Part shown: piece after piece, positions 10,382-21,839 of the stretch
Layout of the letters: each line of letters opens with the position of its first letter
Numbering within the stretch: the stretch's first letter is position 1
Assembly (NCBI GenBank): GCA_032358255.1
Contig: JAULBX010027507.1
Coordinates: forward strand, 1-36,483
Direction of reading: 5' to 3'
Origin: Heterotrichella gracilis
Lineage: Eukaryota; Sar; Xanthophyceae; Tribonematales; Xanthonemataceae
Length of the DNA: 36,483 nt
The notes under the pieces: model-generated
Database searches by the model: none
The model's input: only the letters and a program-made list of their open reading frames with translations
What the model was told of the DNA's origin: nothing
Program-made: the position numbers and the translations under genes

Positions 10382-13300
10382 ATGGCTGCCATGAAGAGGC
10401 GCCAGGCTGGGGCTCTGGCGGCACTTGGGTTGTTGGCGTATGCCCTCTGTCTAACGAGCGCAGGTAAGAGTTTTGGGGTCCAGCCTCCACCCACATATCT
10501 TTATCGAAACTTGAGTTCGTAAATTTATCGTTACCAATTTATCGTTACCTGAGTCTTGCGCCAACCTTGTCCAAGTAGCGCTGTGGGGCATGGTCATCAC
10601 AACTTGTCACCCATCAGAGGAGATCGTGCTTATTCACTTTTGATCCCACTACCTCTTGCACTGCAATTTCGCTAACTCAACATCCGAAACGCCGGTTTAG
10701 TGTGTCTATTTCGGAGCGTGGCTGTATATGCCATCATGGCGAGCTTGATCCTTGTTTGTTATGCATATGGGTCGCTTGGCATACACTCTCATGCGCAGCC
10801 TTAAACGGGCACACGCGTCACCCAGGGGTCCCACAACACTGCCTTGTCTATCTCTGAGTTAACCTTAACTGGGCAAGCCCATGCAACACACGCACCTAGC
10901 AGGGTTGTCCCCCCACTCACTGCCCTACCCTACCGCGTGCAGCCATCGTCGTCAAACCGCCAAGTACCACGGGGGTCAGTCCCAGTCCCGTGGGGATTAA
11001 AACACCAGTCGCAGGAACAGGACCCCTCGACGTTAAGTACAAGGCTCTGGGAGGGTCAAAGGTGACGGGGTCGACTATCGCTCCCGTCATCCTGGGAACC
11101 AACACCACCAACAACGAGGGCACCGCATACTACCAGCAGTTCACCAATGGAGTGATCGCCTACCACCCTGCCTATGGCGCGGTGTGGATAGGTAGGAACC
11201 CTAGCAAACCTTACACCTTCAGCACTTGAGCACTGACTTCTGGTCAAAGCCCAGCGCTGCAGCTGCACCAAGGTAGGGTAGTCACACATACTTGAGCAAC
11301 ATGAGCAGCTACAGTGCCATAACAGGTCAACAACACCTTTCCTGCTATGTGGCATGCATCTGTTGGTGTGTACCGTGGCGTGCTAGCCTACAGCGCGAAC
11401 CATGTTTAGGGTTTAGGGTTTTGGGTCTAGGGGTTTACCACCTCCTGTCCCTTTCCTCCCTCACATCCGCCCTCTCCCTGCAGCCGGTGCCGACGTCTCT
11501 CAAAAGTGGGTTGACCAGCGAAACGACCTCGGCTACCCGCTCAAGGACACCTACCGCTGGGGACCTAATATCAGCCCCCCCTCAGAATACACCCCCATTC
11601 TCACATTTAAGCAGTACGCCTCCATCTGCGTCAAGCAGCCTGGTAACTCCTTCATCAAGGGCTCCATCACAGTGTGCGCCAAGGGCGCCATCACCCAGGT
11701 ATGTGCGCACACCCTAGCCTAGGGTTTTGGTGCGATGGGTGTGTGCGTCGAATCCTGTTCATCATTGTGCCTGGCCCGCACCATGATGTGTGCGCACACC
11801 CTAGTCTGGGTTTTAGTGCGATGGCGTGTGCGCACCCTAGCCAAGGGTTTTGCTGTGACTGGGATGTGCGCACACACCCTAGCCAAGGGATTTGGCTGGC
11901 TGCAATGGCTGCCTCTGGAATGCAACTGACCCAACTTCCTGCGGTGTCTGCAGCGCGACGTCACTGGGGATGACTTCATCCCCCCTCCCCCCCGCACCAT
12001 CAGCGGCGCCCTGTTCTACAAATGGCGCTCTGAAGCCGATGTGTTTGGCCCCATGGGGGACATGGAAGTTGGGTTCTACAAGCCGGTGTTCAGCACCCCT
12101 TCCCAGCTGTTTGTGTGCGCTGTTCTATACCAGGTGAGCTTCCAAGGAATTTGTGAAGCATGCCTAATCGATTTAATCCAATGCTCCTGGCCATTGTAGG
12201 ATCTCAAAGCTGTCCTGCACCATGCACACTATCTATTGACAACCCTAACCCTGGAAGATGAACCCTGAACCCTAAACCCTGTGGCCCCAATGTGCAGAAG
12301 GACCCAAACTGTGTTCTATCCCATGCACCCTAAACCCTAAACCCTAAGCCCGTGTTATGGCCACCACGTGCAGGAGGACCCCAACTCAGTGGCTGGCAAT
12401 ACCGTCCTGCCCCGCGCATACTACCTCCTACAGAATAGCCCCCTCACCGCCCGCTACCGCGCCTCCGGGGTGGGGACCAAGCTGGGCAGGCCTAAGAGCG
12501 ACCAGGTGCGCAACACCCTAATGAGGATTTTATGGTGTAGGGTTAGGGTTTGCTTCATAGGCTACCGCGCCTCTAGGGTGGGGACCAAGCTGGGCAGGCC
12601 CAAGAGCGACCAGGTGCACAACACCCCAACGATTTTTAGGGTTGAGGGTTTACTTCCCAAACTTTGGGGCATACTGCTTAATGAGGAGCTGCACTGTCTT
12701 CACACGCTAACATGCCACAGGGATGGGCTTTAATCTAGGCAGCCTCAAGGGTGCCCAGTGCTGAAAATGACTCTTAGATAGATTTTTAGCGGCTTAGCTT
12801 GGATATAAAATACACTCATCAAAGCCTTCTTGCTGCAGTACGACGTCAAGGTCGGCGGGGTGACTGCCAGGGCCCAGGAATTCGAATCATGGAGTGCTTT
12901 TCAAAAGATACATTAATACTTATTAACCGCCCCCCCTTGCTGCAGTACGAGGTCAAGGTTGGCGGGGTGACTGCCAAGGCCCAGCAGTTTGAGCTTGGCT
13001 ACCTCATCTACACCTCATCCACCGGCGCCTACGAGATCATCTATGGGGACATCGAGGCACGCTATGAAGTGCTCAAGGGTTTCAGAGGGACCCTAGGGTT
13101 TCCCGTGGGCCCGCCCACCTCAGGCAAGAACAGCATCTCCTGGCAGAACTTCGAGAATGGGGTCCTGATCAAGTACCCCAACAAGGCGCCCTACAATGGA
13201 TGGCCAGGGTCTTTCATGGTCAAGATGTTCACCACCCTCTCGGTAGGTCCTAAACCCTGAGCACGGTAAAGCTGAATCCCCCGACGTGCAAAGTGTACCT

Positions 13301-16300
13301 AGCCGTCACATTGACAGCAGGGCCAATGCCTGTTGCCTGTGTTTAGAATTACAAAGTCCGAATCCTACACCCCTACCCCTCCCCTCCTTGTATAGGTGTA
13401 CCTTGCCCCAAATTTGACACCAGCTGCTTTGTGAAATGAGATTTGCTAAACCCTGATCCTATGCCCAAAAAACCCTAATCTTACACCCCAAACCCTTGCC
13501 TCATTGTGCAGGTGTACGTTGACCGCTTTGACACCAGGGGCGATGACTGCTTCCTGTGCGGGGACCAAGACCTCTACGTCAAGACCAACGTGCACTCTAC
13601 CAGCCCAGGTACGGCAGCGCAGTTTTTAGGGTTTAGGTTTCTGCGTTCAGGGTTCAACCAGTGCATGTATGGCAGCGCAGGGTGGATGTGCACAGCGGAA
13701 CACAACTTGCCACCGGTGCATGCCATGCAGCATGTAGTGGCACGCACTGCGTAGTTGACTACATATATAGCCAACTGTCTGCCCCTCCCTTGCATGCTGC
13801 CTCCCTTGCACAGCCCCCAGCACCTCCCATTGCCTGTTTATCCCCCCCCCACATATGCCATCCCCCACATGCTCCCTCCCCTTGCATGGTCCTCCCCGCA
13901 GTCCCCACCACTCCCTGCTTAAATGCTAACCCCCTTTGCACCCCCCCTCACACCCACACCCACACCCACCCCCACCCTACCCCAGGTCGCAGCTACATCA
14001 AGCGCATGCCCTCCAGCGGGGACTACGGCAAGGATCAAAACATCCAGGGAAACATCCTCAACATCTCGGTAAGAAAACCCTATCTAGCCCTGCTATCCCC
14101 TGCTTAGGGTTAGAGGATTGCTGGCCGTACTGATGTAAAGAGTGTAAAATTTAGGATAAGTGACCGCTAGCCCATTCTGTATGCTGCCTCTACCTCTGCT
14201 TTGCATTACACACAACAATGACACATAAGAAGTACCAAATTGTTTTCTTTTCTTACCCTACCCCTCCCTGCCTTGCAGCCAATGCGTGGAGAGACTGTGA
14301 TCAGCGCCAAATTCGAGGGCTGGGATTCCGACGACACCAGCAGCGATGACAAGCTTGGGACCACCACCGGCACCTTTGACTACACCACAGCCTGGGATGC
14401 CTACGCGGGGCTCAAGGTATGAGTCTGGAGATCAGGAACATTGCCTGCGCTTGTCAAAATATACACGGGTGTAGCACTTGAAAAAGGGAAGTATGCATTA
14501 AAGACCACTGCACTTTTCAGGTCAGGCAAGGGTAGAAAATGAGATTAAGTAGGACTAGTATCAACATTATTATTACCCTTGGGTCAGGGCACTGCAACTT
14601 TTAAGGTGCCCAATGCAATAATACAATGCAAGTTAACTGCAAGTTTGAGGCCTCCAACTTTAAGGCCTCCAACGCAGTGATGTAACCCACATGTTTCCAC
14701 TTCACAGAACTCTTGGAGCGGCAATTCAAGGTCTGGTACTTCTTCAAGGCGCCCCATGTACATGAAAAATCCCTCCTTGTCTAATGTAACTTCCCACATG
14801 TACAGAACTCCTGGAGCGGTGACTTCAAGGTCAAGTACTCCATCAAGGCGCCCAATGCAATCGACCCCAAGGCGCCGTGGAGGCAGACCTACTCATGGGC
14901 CTTTGACAACTTCAAGACTGCAGAGCTGAGCTACAACGATATGGCGGAAACCTTCAGGTAACACCCCAGTAGGCTTTAACTCGTGAGGTCCAGATCTTTC
15001 AAGCACACCCCTGCCTAGAGGTCTAGGGTTGGTGTGGGGTTTCTGCACCCACTTGGACCAGGATTTATGGTTCAAGTGGGTCTGTGGCTTGGGTAGTGAA
15101 TTATTGCAAAATAATTGTCATTGTACTCTGCACTACCCCTGACCACACCTCTGCAGGTTGAAGGTCCAATCAGGGTCCCTTAGCTAGGGTTTAGGGTTCG
15201 TCTCTGACACTTGCTGAAGATATTGACAAGCGAGAATGAAATGCTTTTACAGTGGCTTCAAAACCTTTGAGAAACCAGGCTTGCGGTAAACCACCGTAAC
15301 TGACATTCTACCCTTGACCACCCTTTTGCAGGGACATCGGTAACGACGAGTTCTGGTTGTGGCACCCTATCCACAAGATATTCTACGAGGTGGCATACAA
15401 GAGCATCGCTGACAAGGGCAACTGCTTTGGAATGGCCCTGGCATCAATCTACGCACAGGTGCGGGGATGTCTAAAATAGAATCAAATTATAACTTTTATG
15501 GGACTTGATCTATGTTACTCCACTTTGGAACTATACTAATTGTTGCCATTTTACGTGTTGCAATTGCATCAGCTTTGCATTTCTCCACACAAGTGTGGGC
15601 CCATGGGGGCGATGCAATATCCATCTGCATTTGACCTTTGACCAAAACCCCCTGTTGCTCGCAGATCGGCCGCAGCCCCTACAACCTGCCCCTTTCCAAC
15701 TGGGGATCCCCCAAGGCCCTGGCATCCCCAAACAAACTGGACCTGACCACCGCTGTGGATAAGAGCCTCGCCAAGACCATGAACATCTTCCACGGCTATC
15801 AACTGGGGGCCCCCGCGGCAATGTATGCACTGGCCAAGTACGCCAGGTGGCTTAAATCCTTTGGCAGCTTCGACGCCAAGCAGGCGTTCTTGGATACTGA
15901 GACACAGATCAATGGCAAGGACTACCCCGTCATTGCACTGGTACGTCAAACCCTAAGAATCCTACAGTGTGCTAGGTGCATGGCATTTTGGCTGTATCAG
16001 ATAGAGAGCCAGCCCTGCTCGGCTACGTTGGTTTGGCTGCCAGTCGTATTTCAATCCCCTTGGCTGCCTGCCGAAGGGTTCCCCTCCACCGTCCGCCATA
16101 GCTTGCGCCCCATCTGTCTTTGGCATGTCTTACACCTTTTGAAAAACTCCCTGGATGCATTGTTGCCACAGCTGGGTGGCCCAGAGCTACAGTACCCTTG
16201 CTAGGTTCCTTGCAACATTGCTCGACCATAGCCAAGCATTGGGCGCCCAACCACCCTTTACCACACTAGCATCTGACCCTTAGCTAAGGGTTTCTTGCCT

Positions 16301-19300
16301 CCTTTGCCAGGTGCCCTCCAACCTGCTTGACGGTGGCGGCCACGTCATCAGACCCTATGCTGCGGACCGCTCAAACCCTGACAAGTGGATCCTCAAGGTG
16401 GCAGACCCTAACACCCCCTACAGCCAGGACACAAACGAGAACAGCGCAAACAACATCCTGTGGGTGAGTGGACGGCCCCAAAACCCTAAATTGAAGACCC
16501 TACCTTCAGAGAATTCTATGGGTCAGCATGTACCCCCGAACCCTATCTGGGAACATCTTCACATTGTGCCAAAGTGTTGTGTTCAGTTGTGTTATGGTAG
16601 GGAATGTAGCCTTGCCAAACCCACCATTGTGCATTTTCCATTTCCTGCTCTATCTACCCCCTACTGCCTCCAACAAGCCGCCATGTGCCATCCCGTCTGC
16701 CGTTACCAGCTCCGATGGCCTCCTATTGCTTGCACACCCTGGCCTGTTTGCCTCCTATCGCTCGTTTCACCTCCCTCCTCCACCGCCTCCTCCCCCCTCC
16801 AGGTCATTTAAACAGCGTTACCCCAAAAATGAAATGGAATTGCTATTTTCTTATACGTTTCCAACCCTTTTATCTCCACCTGCAGGTCAACCCCAAGACC
16901 AACAACTGGGCCTTTGAGGGCTCCCTCAAGTTCCTGGGCCAGCCCGGTGGCCTTGGCGCGTGGTTCTACCCCATCCCCTTCCACCTGCTTTGCGAGCAGC
17001 CTGCCTCCGTCACAGACGACCTGCTGGGTAACATCCTGGAGGGACTGGCAATTCTGGTGTTTGGTGCGTGCCTGATTAGAAACCTAGCTGACCCTTAAAC
17101 CCTTAGATAGGATATGTTGAGGACCTGCTGAGCAACATCTAGATAGGGTATGGCTGCTGTCCAACGTCCTGGTGGGCCTGGCTTCCAGGTGGTCTTGTAA
17201 ATACTGCATTAATGTGCTACATCGAGATTGCTGCGTCTGTTCATCCACCCCTGTCCTTCTGGACACATGCAAATGCGCCTCTGGCCTTCCTTTCTAATCC
17301 TCCCCCTGAATTTCCCTGTTGCAGGATCTGCTGACACCCAGCAAGTTGAGGATGGACAGGGGCGCAAGCTGTACAAGGCTGGCGCGGCGCCAACCAAGTG
17401 GAGTGACATCGACTTCTCATCCAACACAAACGTTTTCAGGGTCCCCGTCACCCCCGCTGGCCGTCCTCTTGGGGATGCTGTCCAGGAGACAGTCGCAGAA
17501 GGTAATTATAAGGAGCCCTTTTGCAACAACAGAAAATGCCCACATGCAAAGGACTACACTTACCACTGTCTGTGTTCCAAGTTGGCGGGTCAAGGCACAC
17601 CACCAACAGCTTCTGCAGTGTTGCTTCGTTGTGGCATTGCGTGCTTGCGCTACACTCAATGGCAAGGGACTTTGAAACACTTCTACTTAGCTTAAGCTGC
17701 TACATGTCGCTTTGTCAACGCTTGACCTGTTTGCTTTTCTGGACTTTCCATTTCTTCCCAATAAACACTTGTTATCATCCAACATTCATCACAAATAACC
17801 TCATTGGGGATACACATGATTTTTTGTGGCCTCCTACCACCAACAACACCATCCCCTCCCCCCTCCAGCTGCAGGCAACACCACCACCGCTGTGGAAGCC
17901 AGGTCACTGCGCCCATTCATCAGCATCGGCCCGAAGGTGCCTTACGAGCTGTACTACGTGCGCAAGGCCTCGGGGGGTACCCGGGGGGCAGCGCCCGTGA
18001 AGCATGTGGTCAAGCCCAGGGGCAGCGCTGGGAGCTACAAGGTGGCGTTCAAGTCCCCGGCAGGTAGGGCTTCTGTTCAGTAGGGTTATAGGGTGTAAGG
18101 TGACTGGGAAGGGTTTTGGTGGCACATCTGGGGGTGTAATAGTTGAGGCAGTGGGTGACCTTGGTGTGGTCTGTGACATAGCAAATGTAGAGGGATGTAA
18201 AAGCAGTGCCCTTGCGTGGTGGCAGGATAGGCGATTTCAAAAAAACATGCATAATCACAAGGGGTGGGTAGGCGGCACACATTGATCTAACACCAAAGCA
18301 GTCGCCCAGGCATTGCATGATTTTTTATATCACTGGCAAGTGCTCTTCTTAGCGTTCTTCCCTCCATCTCCTTCCTTCATGATTACCCGCCTTTGCAACC
18401 AATATCAGCCCTTGCCTCTCAACTTACCATAGTCCATCATCAACACCCACCACCCATTGGCCGCACAGGTGCCCTGGACATCGAGGTCCAAACCACAGCC
18501 AACGACCGCGCACCCGACACATTCACCATCAACAGGTTTGGCTACGCCGACCAATCCCTGGGGCTGGAGCTGGGATCTCAGAAAACGCTCAAGCTGCGCC
18601 TGTCCACACAGCCCCTCTCTGGGTAGGTGCTGCAACCTTGCAAAACCTAAACCTGAGCACTTGATAGGGATGCCCATGCCCATGGGGATATGAATTACTT
18701 GGACAGTGAAACTCCAAGCGTGTGTTTGACATCCCTGGCCCTGACAGATGATGTAGATGTTGTGACATCCCAGGTGAAATTGATATTAATTTGTTTCTTC
18801 TCCTTTTATTTGAAGGAGAAGAAAGAGATTTGATGATGTATAGAAATCTTACGATTAGCTGTTTTATTGTCTAATCAATTCCCTCCCCTTGCTGCAGGAA
18901 GCCCAAGGTGTTTGAGATCTCCAACCTCGTCCTCCCCGCTGGCCAAGCCATCCGCGCCTCCCTTGCGGGAGGCACCTCCAAGCCCGCCCTGCTCCTGCGC
19001 AACCTCCAGGTTGGGTCCTTGGACCTCAAATTCGACCTCAAGCTGTCCAACGGCGTGGAGGTTGGGGCGGTCAGCAAGAGCTTCAGCAACCTTGTGGTCG
19101 GCAGGGAGGTGCTGCAGTCCGTCAAGTGAGTACCCGCACTGCTGCATGCACTGCCAAGCAGATACCATGGTGAAGTGGAGTTTGTACAGTGGCGCATCCT
19201 GATTGCTGTGCAGCCTTAGTTTTGACTTGGCGTTCCATCTAGATTCCAGCTGGTGTGAATTGTGTGCAATCATGCCAATTATACATTGGCAGCGCAATTT

Positions 19301-19585
19301 ACATGTGTCTAGCATACAAGCTTTCTCACTCGCTCTGAATCATGTGGAAATTGCGTTACGGTCTCTGTTTCCCGTCATGCGTCCTTTTGGCCTGCATAAA
19401 AGCACAAGGAAAATTTCAGCTGGAGTTTCACTGTCACTTGAAATGTACAATCCTGAGGGACTCATGGTGCAGTTGTCTGTTACTGACCCATGCCCCTTCT
19501 ATTCAACAGGTTTGCTCCCAACAGCTGGTCCAACATCGCCCAAATTACAGGCATCACTCCGGTCACCCAAGTCAGCTTTGGCTAG
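10382..19585 (+). CDS. Secreted LGFP-repeat / papain-like peptidase protein, paralogue 1
   Basis: Nineteen exons: 10382-10463, 10943-11191, 11484-11698, 11954-12133, 12374-12505, 12946-13242, 13512-13608, 13986-14068, 14279-14416, 14806-14957, 15332-15458, 15665-15940, 16311-16463, 16886-17063, 17325-17501, 17869-18063, 18469-18622, 18898-19125 and 19510-19585; 1062 aa. Residues 1-27 form a signal peptide with core ALAALGLLAYALCL. Residues about 60-132 (YYQQFTNGVIAYHP, LGYPLKD) and 265-364 (LGRPKSD, LGFPVGPPTSG, WQNFENGVLIKYP) look like LGFP repeats, which in bacteria bind cell envelope. Residues about 386-491 are Asp-rich (GWDSDDTSSDDKLG) and resemble a C2-type calcium site. C573 in GNCFGMAL, H687 in GGGHVIRPY and D708 in VADPNTP fit a papain-like Cys-His-Asp arrangement, so a secreted peptidase or transferase is inferred. 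Residues 728-1062 are beta-rich and unassigned. Exon 16 may instead start 6 bp later. Activity is not shown by sequence alone. Confidence 0.82.
11699..11890 (+). repeat. Degenerate repeats in intron 3 of paralogue 1
   Basis: Four imperfect copies of a unit built from TGTGCGCACACCCTAG followed by a telomere-like CTAGGGTTTT-type segment, beginning near 11702, 11788, 11827 and 11865. The first copy overlaps the intron 3 donor (GTATGTGCGCAC), so the repeat appears to have grown out of the donor region. Confidence 0.7.
12561..12623 (+). repeat. Copy of exon 5 end with donor (in frame)
   Basis: A near-identical repeat of 12453-12515 at an offset of 108 bp, comprising the last 53 bases of exon 5 plus its GTGC donor. 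Because 108 is a multiple of three and 12506-12613 has no stop, the second donor (after 12613) gives an open-frame exon 36 codons longer. The added part ends with a second LGRPKSDQ. Confidence 0.85.
12831..12890 (+). repeat. Copy of acceptor and exon 6 start, paralogue 1
   Basis: TGCTGCAG plus about 45 bases resembling the start of exon 6 (12946 onward), offset 107 bp. It encodes YDVKVGGVTARAQEF and then diverges. Splicing to 12839 would run into an in-frame TAA before reaching the real exon. Confidence 0.85.
14700..14758 (+). repeat. Copy of acceptor and exon 10 start, paralogue 1
   Basis: CACAG followed by about 50 bases similar to the start of exon 10 (14806 onward), offset 98 bp, with small losses and substitutions. 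Splicing at 14708 would add 98 bp and break the frame. Exon 10 itself is conserved between the paralogues. Confidence 0.8.
15522..15786 (+). repeat. Identical tract shared with 29025-29289
   Basis: By direct reading, 265 bp of intron 11 and the start of exon 12 are identical to the same interval of paralogue 2 (offset 13503). The first mismatches are at 15787 (C versus A) on the right and in a short duplicated stretch of paralogue 2 on the left. Confidence 0.9.
17112..17190 (+). repeat. Decayed copies of exon 14 end, paralogue 1
   Basis: GAGGACCTGCTGAGCAACATC and TGCTGTCCAACGTCCTGG are degenerate copies of the end of exon 14 (around 17020-17063), without an intact donor. Paralogue 2 has a better preserved and longer array at the same place. 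Confidence 0.7.
18795..18822. other. Short inverted repeat in intron 17
   Basis: CTTCTCCTT and AAGGAGAAG are exact inverted complements separated by a few bases, in intron 17 of paralogue 1. It could form a 9-bp stem. No function is evident. Confidence 0.5.
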
Positions 19586-20712
19586 AACCCTTGCAGCAAT
19601 CTTCCAATGCGCAGCAGCATAGTGGAGGAGCACTGAATCGGAGTGAGAGTAGCTTTGAAGGGAGCAACTGGGGGACTGGCTCATGCGCTGGCCAATACTT
19701 TAGGGTTTTGAGGGGAAGCTTTGGCTGGGTACTCAAACACTGGTTAGGGCGTTACCTTCCATCACCTTGAGCTCCATGCCTACGCATTGAACTCCGCCTA
19801 TTTACGGATTTACTATCGTCAATTACATGGGTATAGGGATTGGCTGTGAGTGTCATGACTGCTCCTCTGAACAGAGGGCTTCGTTGTTGTGTACTCATAC
19901 ACTGCGACATTATGGTTTTTTGGGCACACTATACCTCTCTCACAAGGTGAACATATTTTCCTGCGCGCACGTATCACTTCCAGCGGGCACACTATCTAAG
20001 TTAGGACATGATCGTATTACAAACCTGTATATACTACTAAAAAACTCAGCCTACTATGACTGCGTGTGAAAACATATTCTCATCTCTTCAGCACACATGG
20101 TCTGCGAGGTCATGTTTGCGAGGTCATGTAGCCATTCCTTCTTCTACTACAAGACTATGTTGCTTTGGCCATGGGTGGCGCACAATGTTGGCATTTACTA
20201 TACCATAGTGGCATTGTTCCCCTTTTACAGTGGTTTTGCATGCACTACCATGTGGGATCTGGTTTTTTAATGTATTGCCTGTTGATTGTTGTTACTCGGC
20301 ATCAGCTAATTTCGTCATCATTGGATGAAAGCTGGTCAAATTTTATCACTGTAAATTTCAAAGGATTGTGAAATGAATCTGTTTGAGAATAAGAATCACT
20401 CGGTACCTTTCAACATGACTCAATGTTAATGAAAGAAGAAGAAAGAAAGAAACAAAACGCCCCCACAAATGCCATATCAGAAATTTATCTTGAATATCCG
20501 GCATTGTCCCTCTATTCCGTCCCATTAATTTTCTACTGTCCATTTAACTGAGTGGTCTGATCAAAGAATTACCAAGACTTTCAAGCTTATAGACCTATAG
20601 GGCATAAGCCAACTTAGGGCACTCATGGTGCTCCTAGTCCCGGACTATGATAAAACGTTGACGGATTTGTTCTGTTTCTGAACATGTACTACATGTATAT
20701 ATCTACATGTAC

Positions 20713-20743
20713 ATACGTTACAGTGTAGTACACCGTAACGTAT
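20713..20743. repeat. 31-bp imperfect palindrome
   Basis: Arms ATACGTTAC and GTAACGTAT enclose a second perfect inverted core, GTGTA-G-TACAC, with a single A/C mismatch on each side of it. It lies in the AT-rich spacer next to smaller TACATGTA inverted motifs. Confidence 0.8.
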
Positions 20744-20928
20744 CAGTAGTGAAACTCAATGAAACAAATACTTTCAAAATTACATCACGACAGTGTCAAC
20801 GAACTCTCTTCACTGCTCTCTAAATTTCGAAGAATTTTGGTCGATGGTCCAAGGGGTGGCGCATTTAATAGAGTTTGTTGCTAACTTTTGCGTACAAGTT
20901 GGTAACACAGCTGCGCAGCGCAGCAGTG

Positions 20929-20988
20929 CTGTCAAAAGGGAAATACTGCAGTTAAAAGGGCAATACCATGGTTAAAAGGGCCTCCGTC
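20929..20988. repeat. 20-bp tandem repeat, three units
   Basis: Three units, each starting with GT(C/T)AAAAGGG, at a period of 20 bp. Confidence 0.7.
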
Positions 20989-21489
20989 AACATGACTTAA
21001 AAAATGAATGTTGTAGACTTCAATTTTCACTGATATCATGCAGACTTCAATACTGTATGACAAATGATATGTCATGCGCTAGCACCTATTGCCATCTGGT
21101 AACATACCAGGGGTACATGTAGCATTGTAGTTCTTCCCCAGTGTGGGGCACATCATAATAATTTTACACCTCACAGGTACTGGCGCATGCATACGCCATA
21201 TCCCACAACACATCAGTGATATATTGAAGTCCTCCTGCCTGCATGCCTGTTTTGCAGCCAATGGATGAGCATGCTTCAGCTGAGTACAGGAACGCGTTTC
21301 TTTATTGGATTGCACCTTTTTATAGGGTCCTGAGGTGTGATTATTTTGGCATGGCGTGCCTTTTGACTTTCGAGCAGTCTGTGCACGTTGGGAGGGCCAA
21401 GAGACATGCCTAGCAGAGCTAGGAAATTTAATTATAGTGTGATATCAATAGTGTTGGACCAGGTGTGAATCTAGCTAGCTGTGAATTGG

Positions 21490-21657
21490 TCTGGACACCA
21501 GCCAAGTGAATCCACACATATCCCTTTGAACTTCATGGTGCATTTTGTTACTGGCCCATGCCCCTTCTTTTTTCCAGGTTTGCTTACACAACGAGCTGGT
21601 CCAAGTCGCCTTAATCGCAGGCATCACTCCGGTCACCCAATTCAGCTTTTTGCTATA
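21490..21657 (+). pseudogene. Remnant of a third terminal exon of the secreted family
   Basis: The end of the last intron and the last exon of paralogue 1 reappear here in decayed form. CCCATGCCCCTTCT, a polypyrimidine stretch and CCAG lead into 21578, then come blocks matching GCTGGTCCAA and GGCATCACTCCGGTCACCCAA of 19510-19585. The reading frame hits a TAA after about eleven codons, and the Phe-Gly-stop end has been altered. No other exons of such a copy are seen nearby. It is either the relic of a deleted third gene or a local duplication of the 3' end of paralogue 1. Confidence 0.75.
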
Positions 21658-21839
21658 CCCCATCCGGTGATATTCCAGTGAGCGCTAGCAGCAGCGTACT
21701 GAAGGGGCACTAGAATAAACAATTTGATATGACTGAATGACTCATTAGGATAGTCAATTCGAGCTGCACATAAGTATCCAACATCCACCTACATCCCAAC
21801 TTCACAGCCCCATCCTCCAGTAATTTTCTACGGTTGCAG

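Larger units (their letters stand above)
19586..21476. other. Spacer downstream of paralogue 1
   Basis: No intact gene. The first few hundred bases include the 3' UTR of paralogue 1 and resemble parts of 33162-33560 downstream of paralogue 2. The stretch 20280-21060 is clearly more AT-rich than the genes. It contains a long imperfect palindrome (20713-20743) and a 20-bp-period tandem repeat (20929-20988). Confidence 0.6.
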
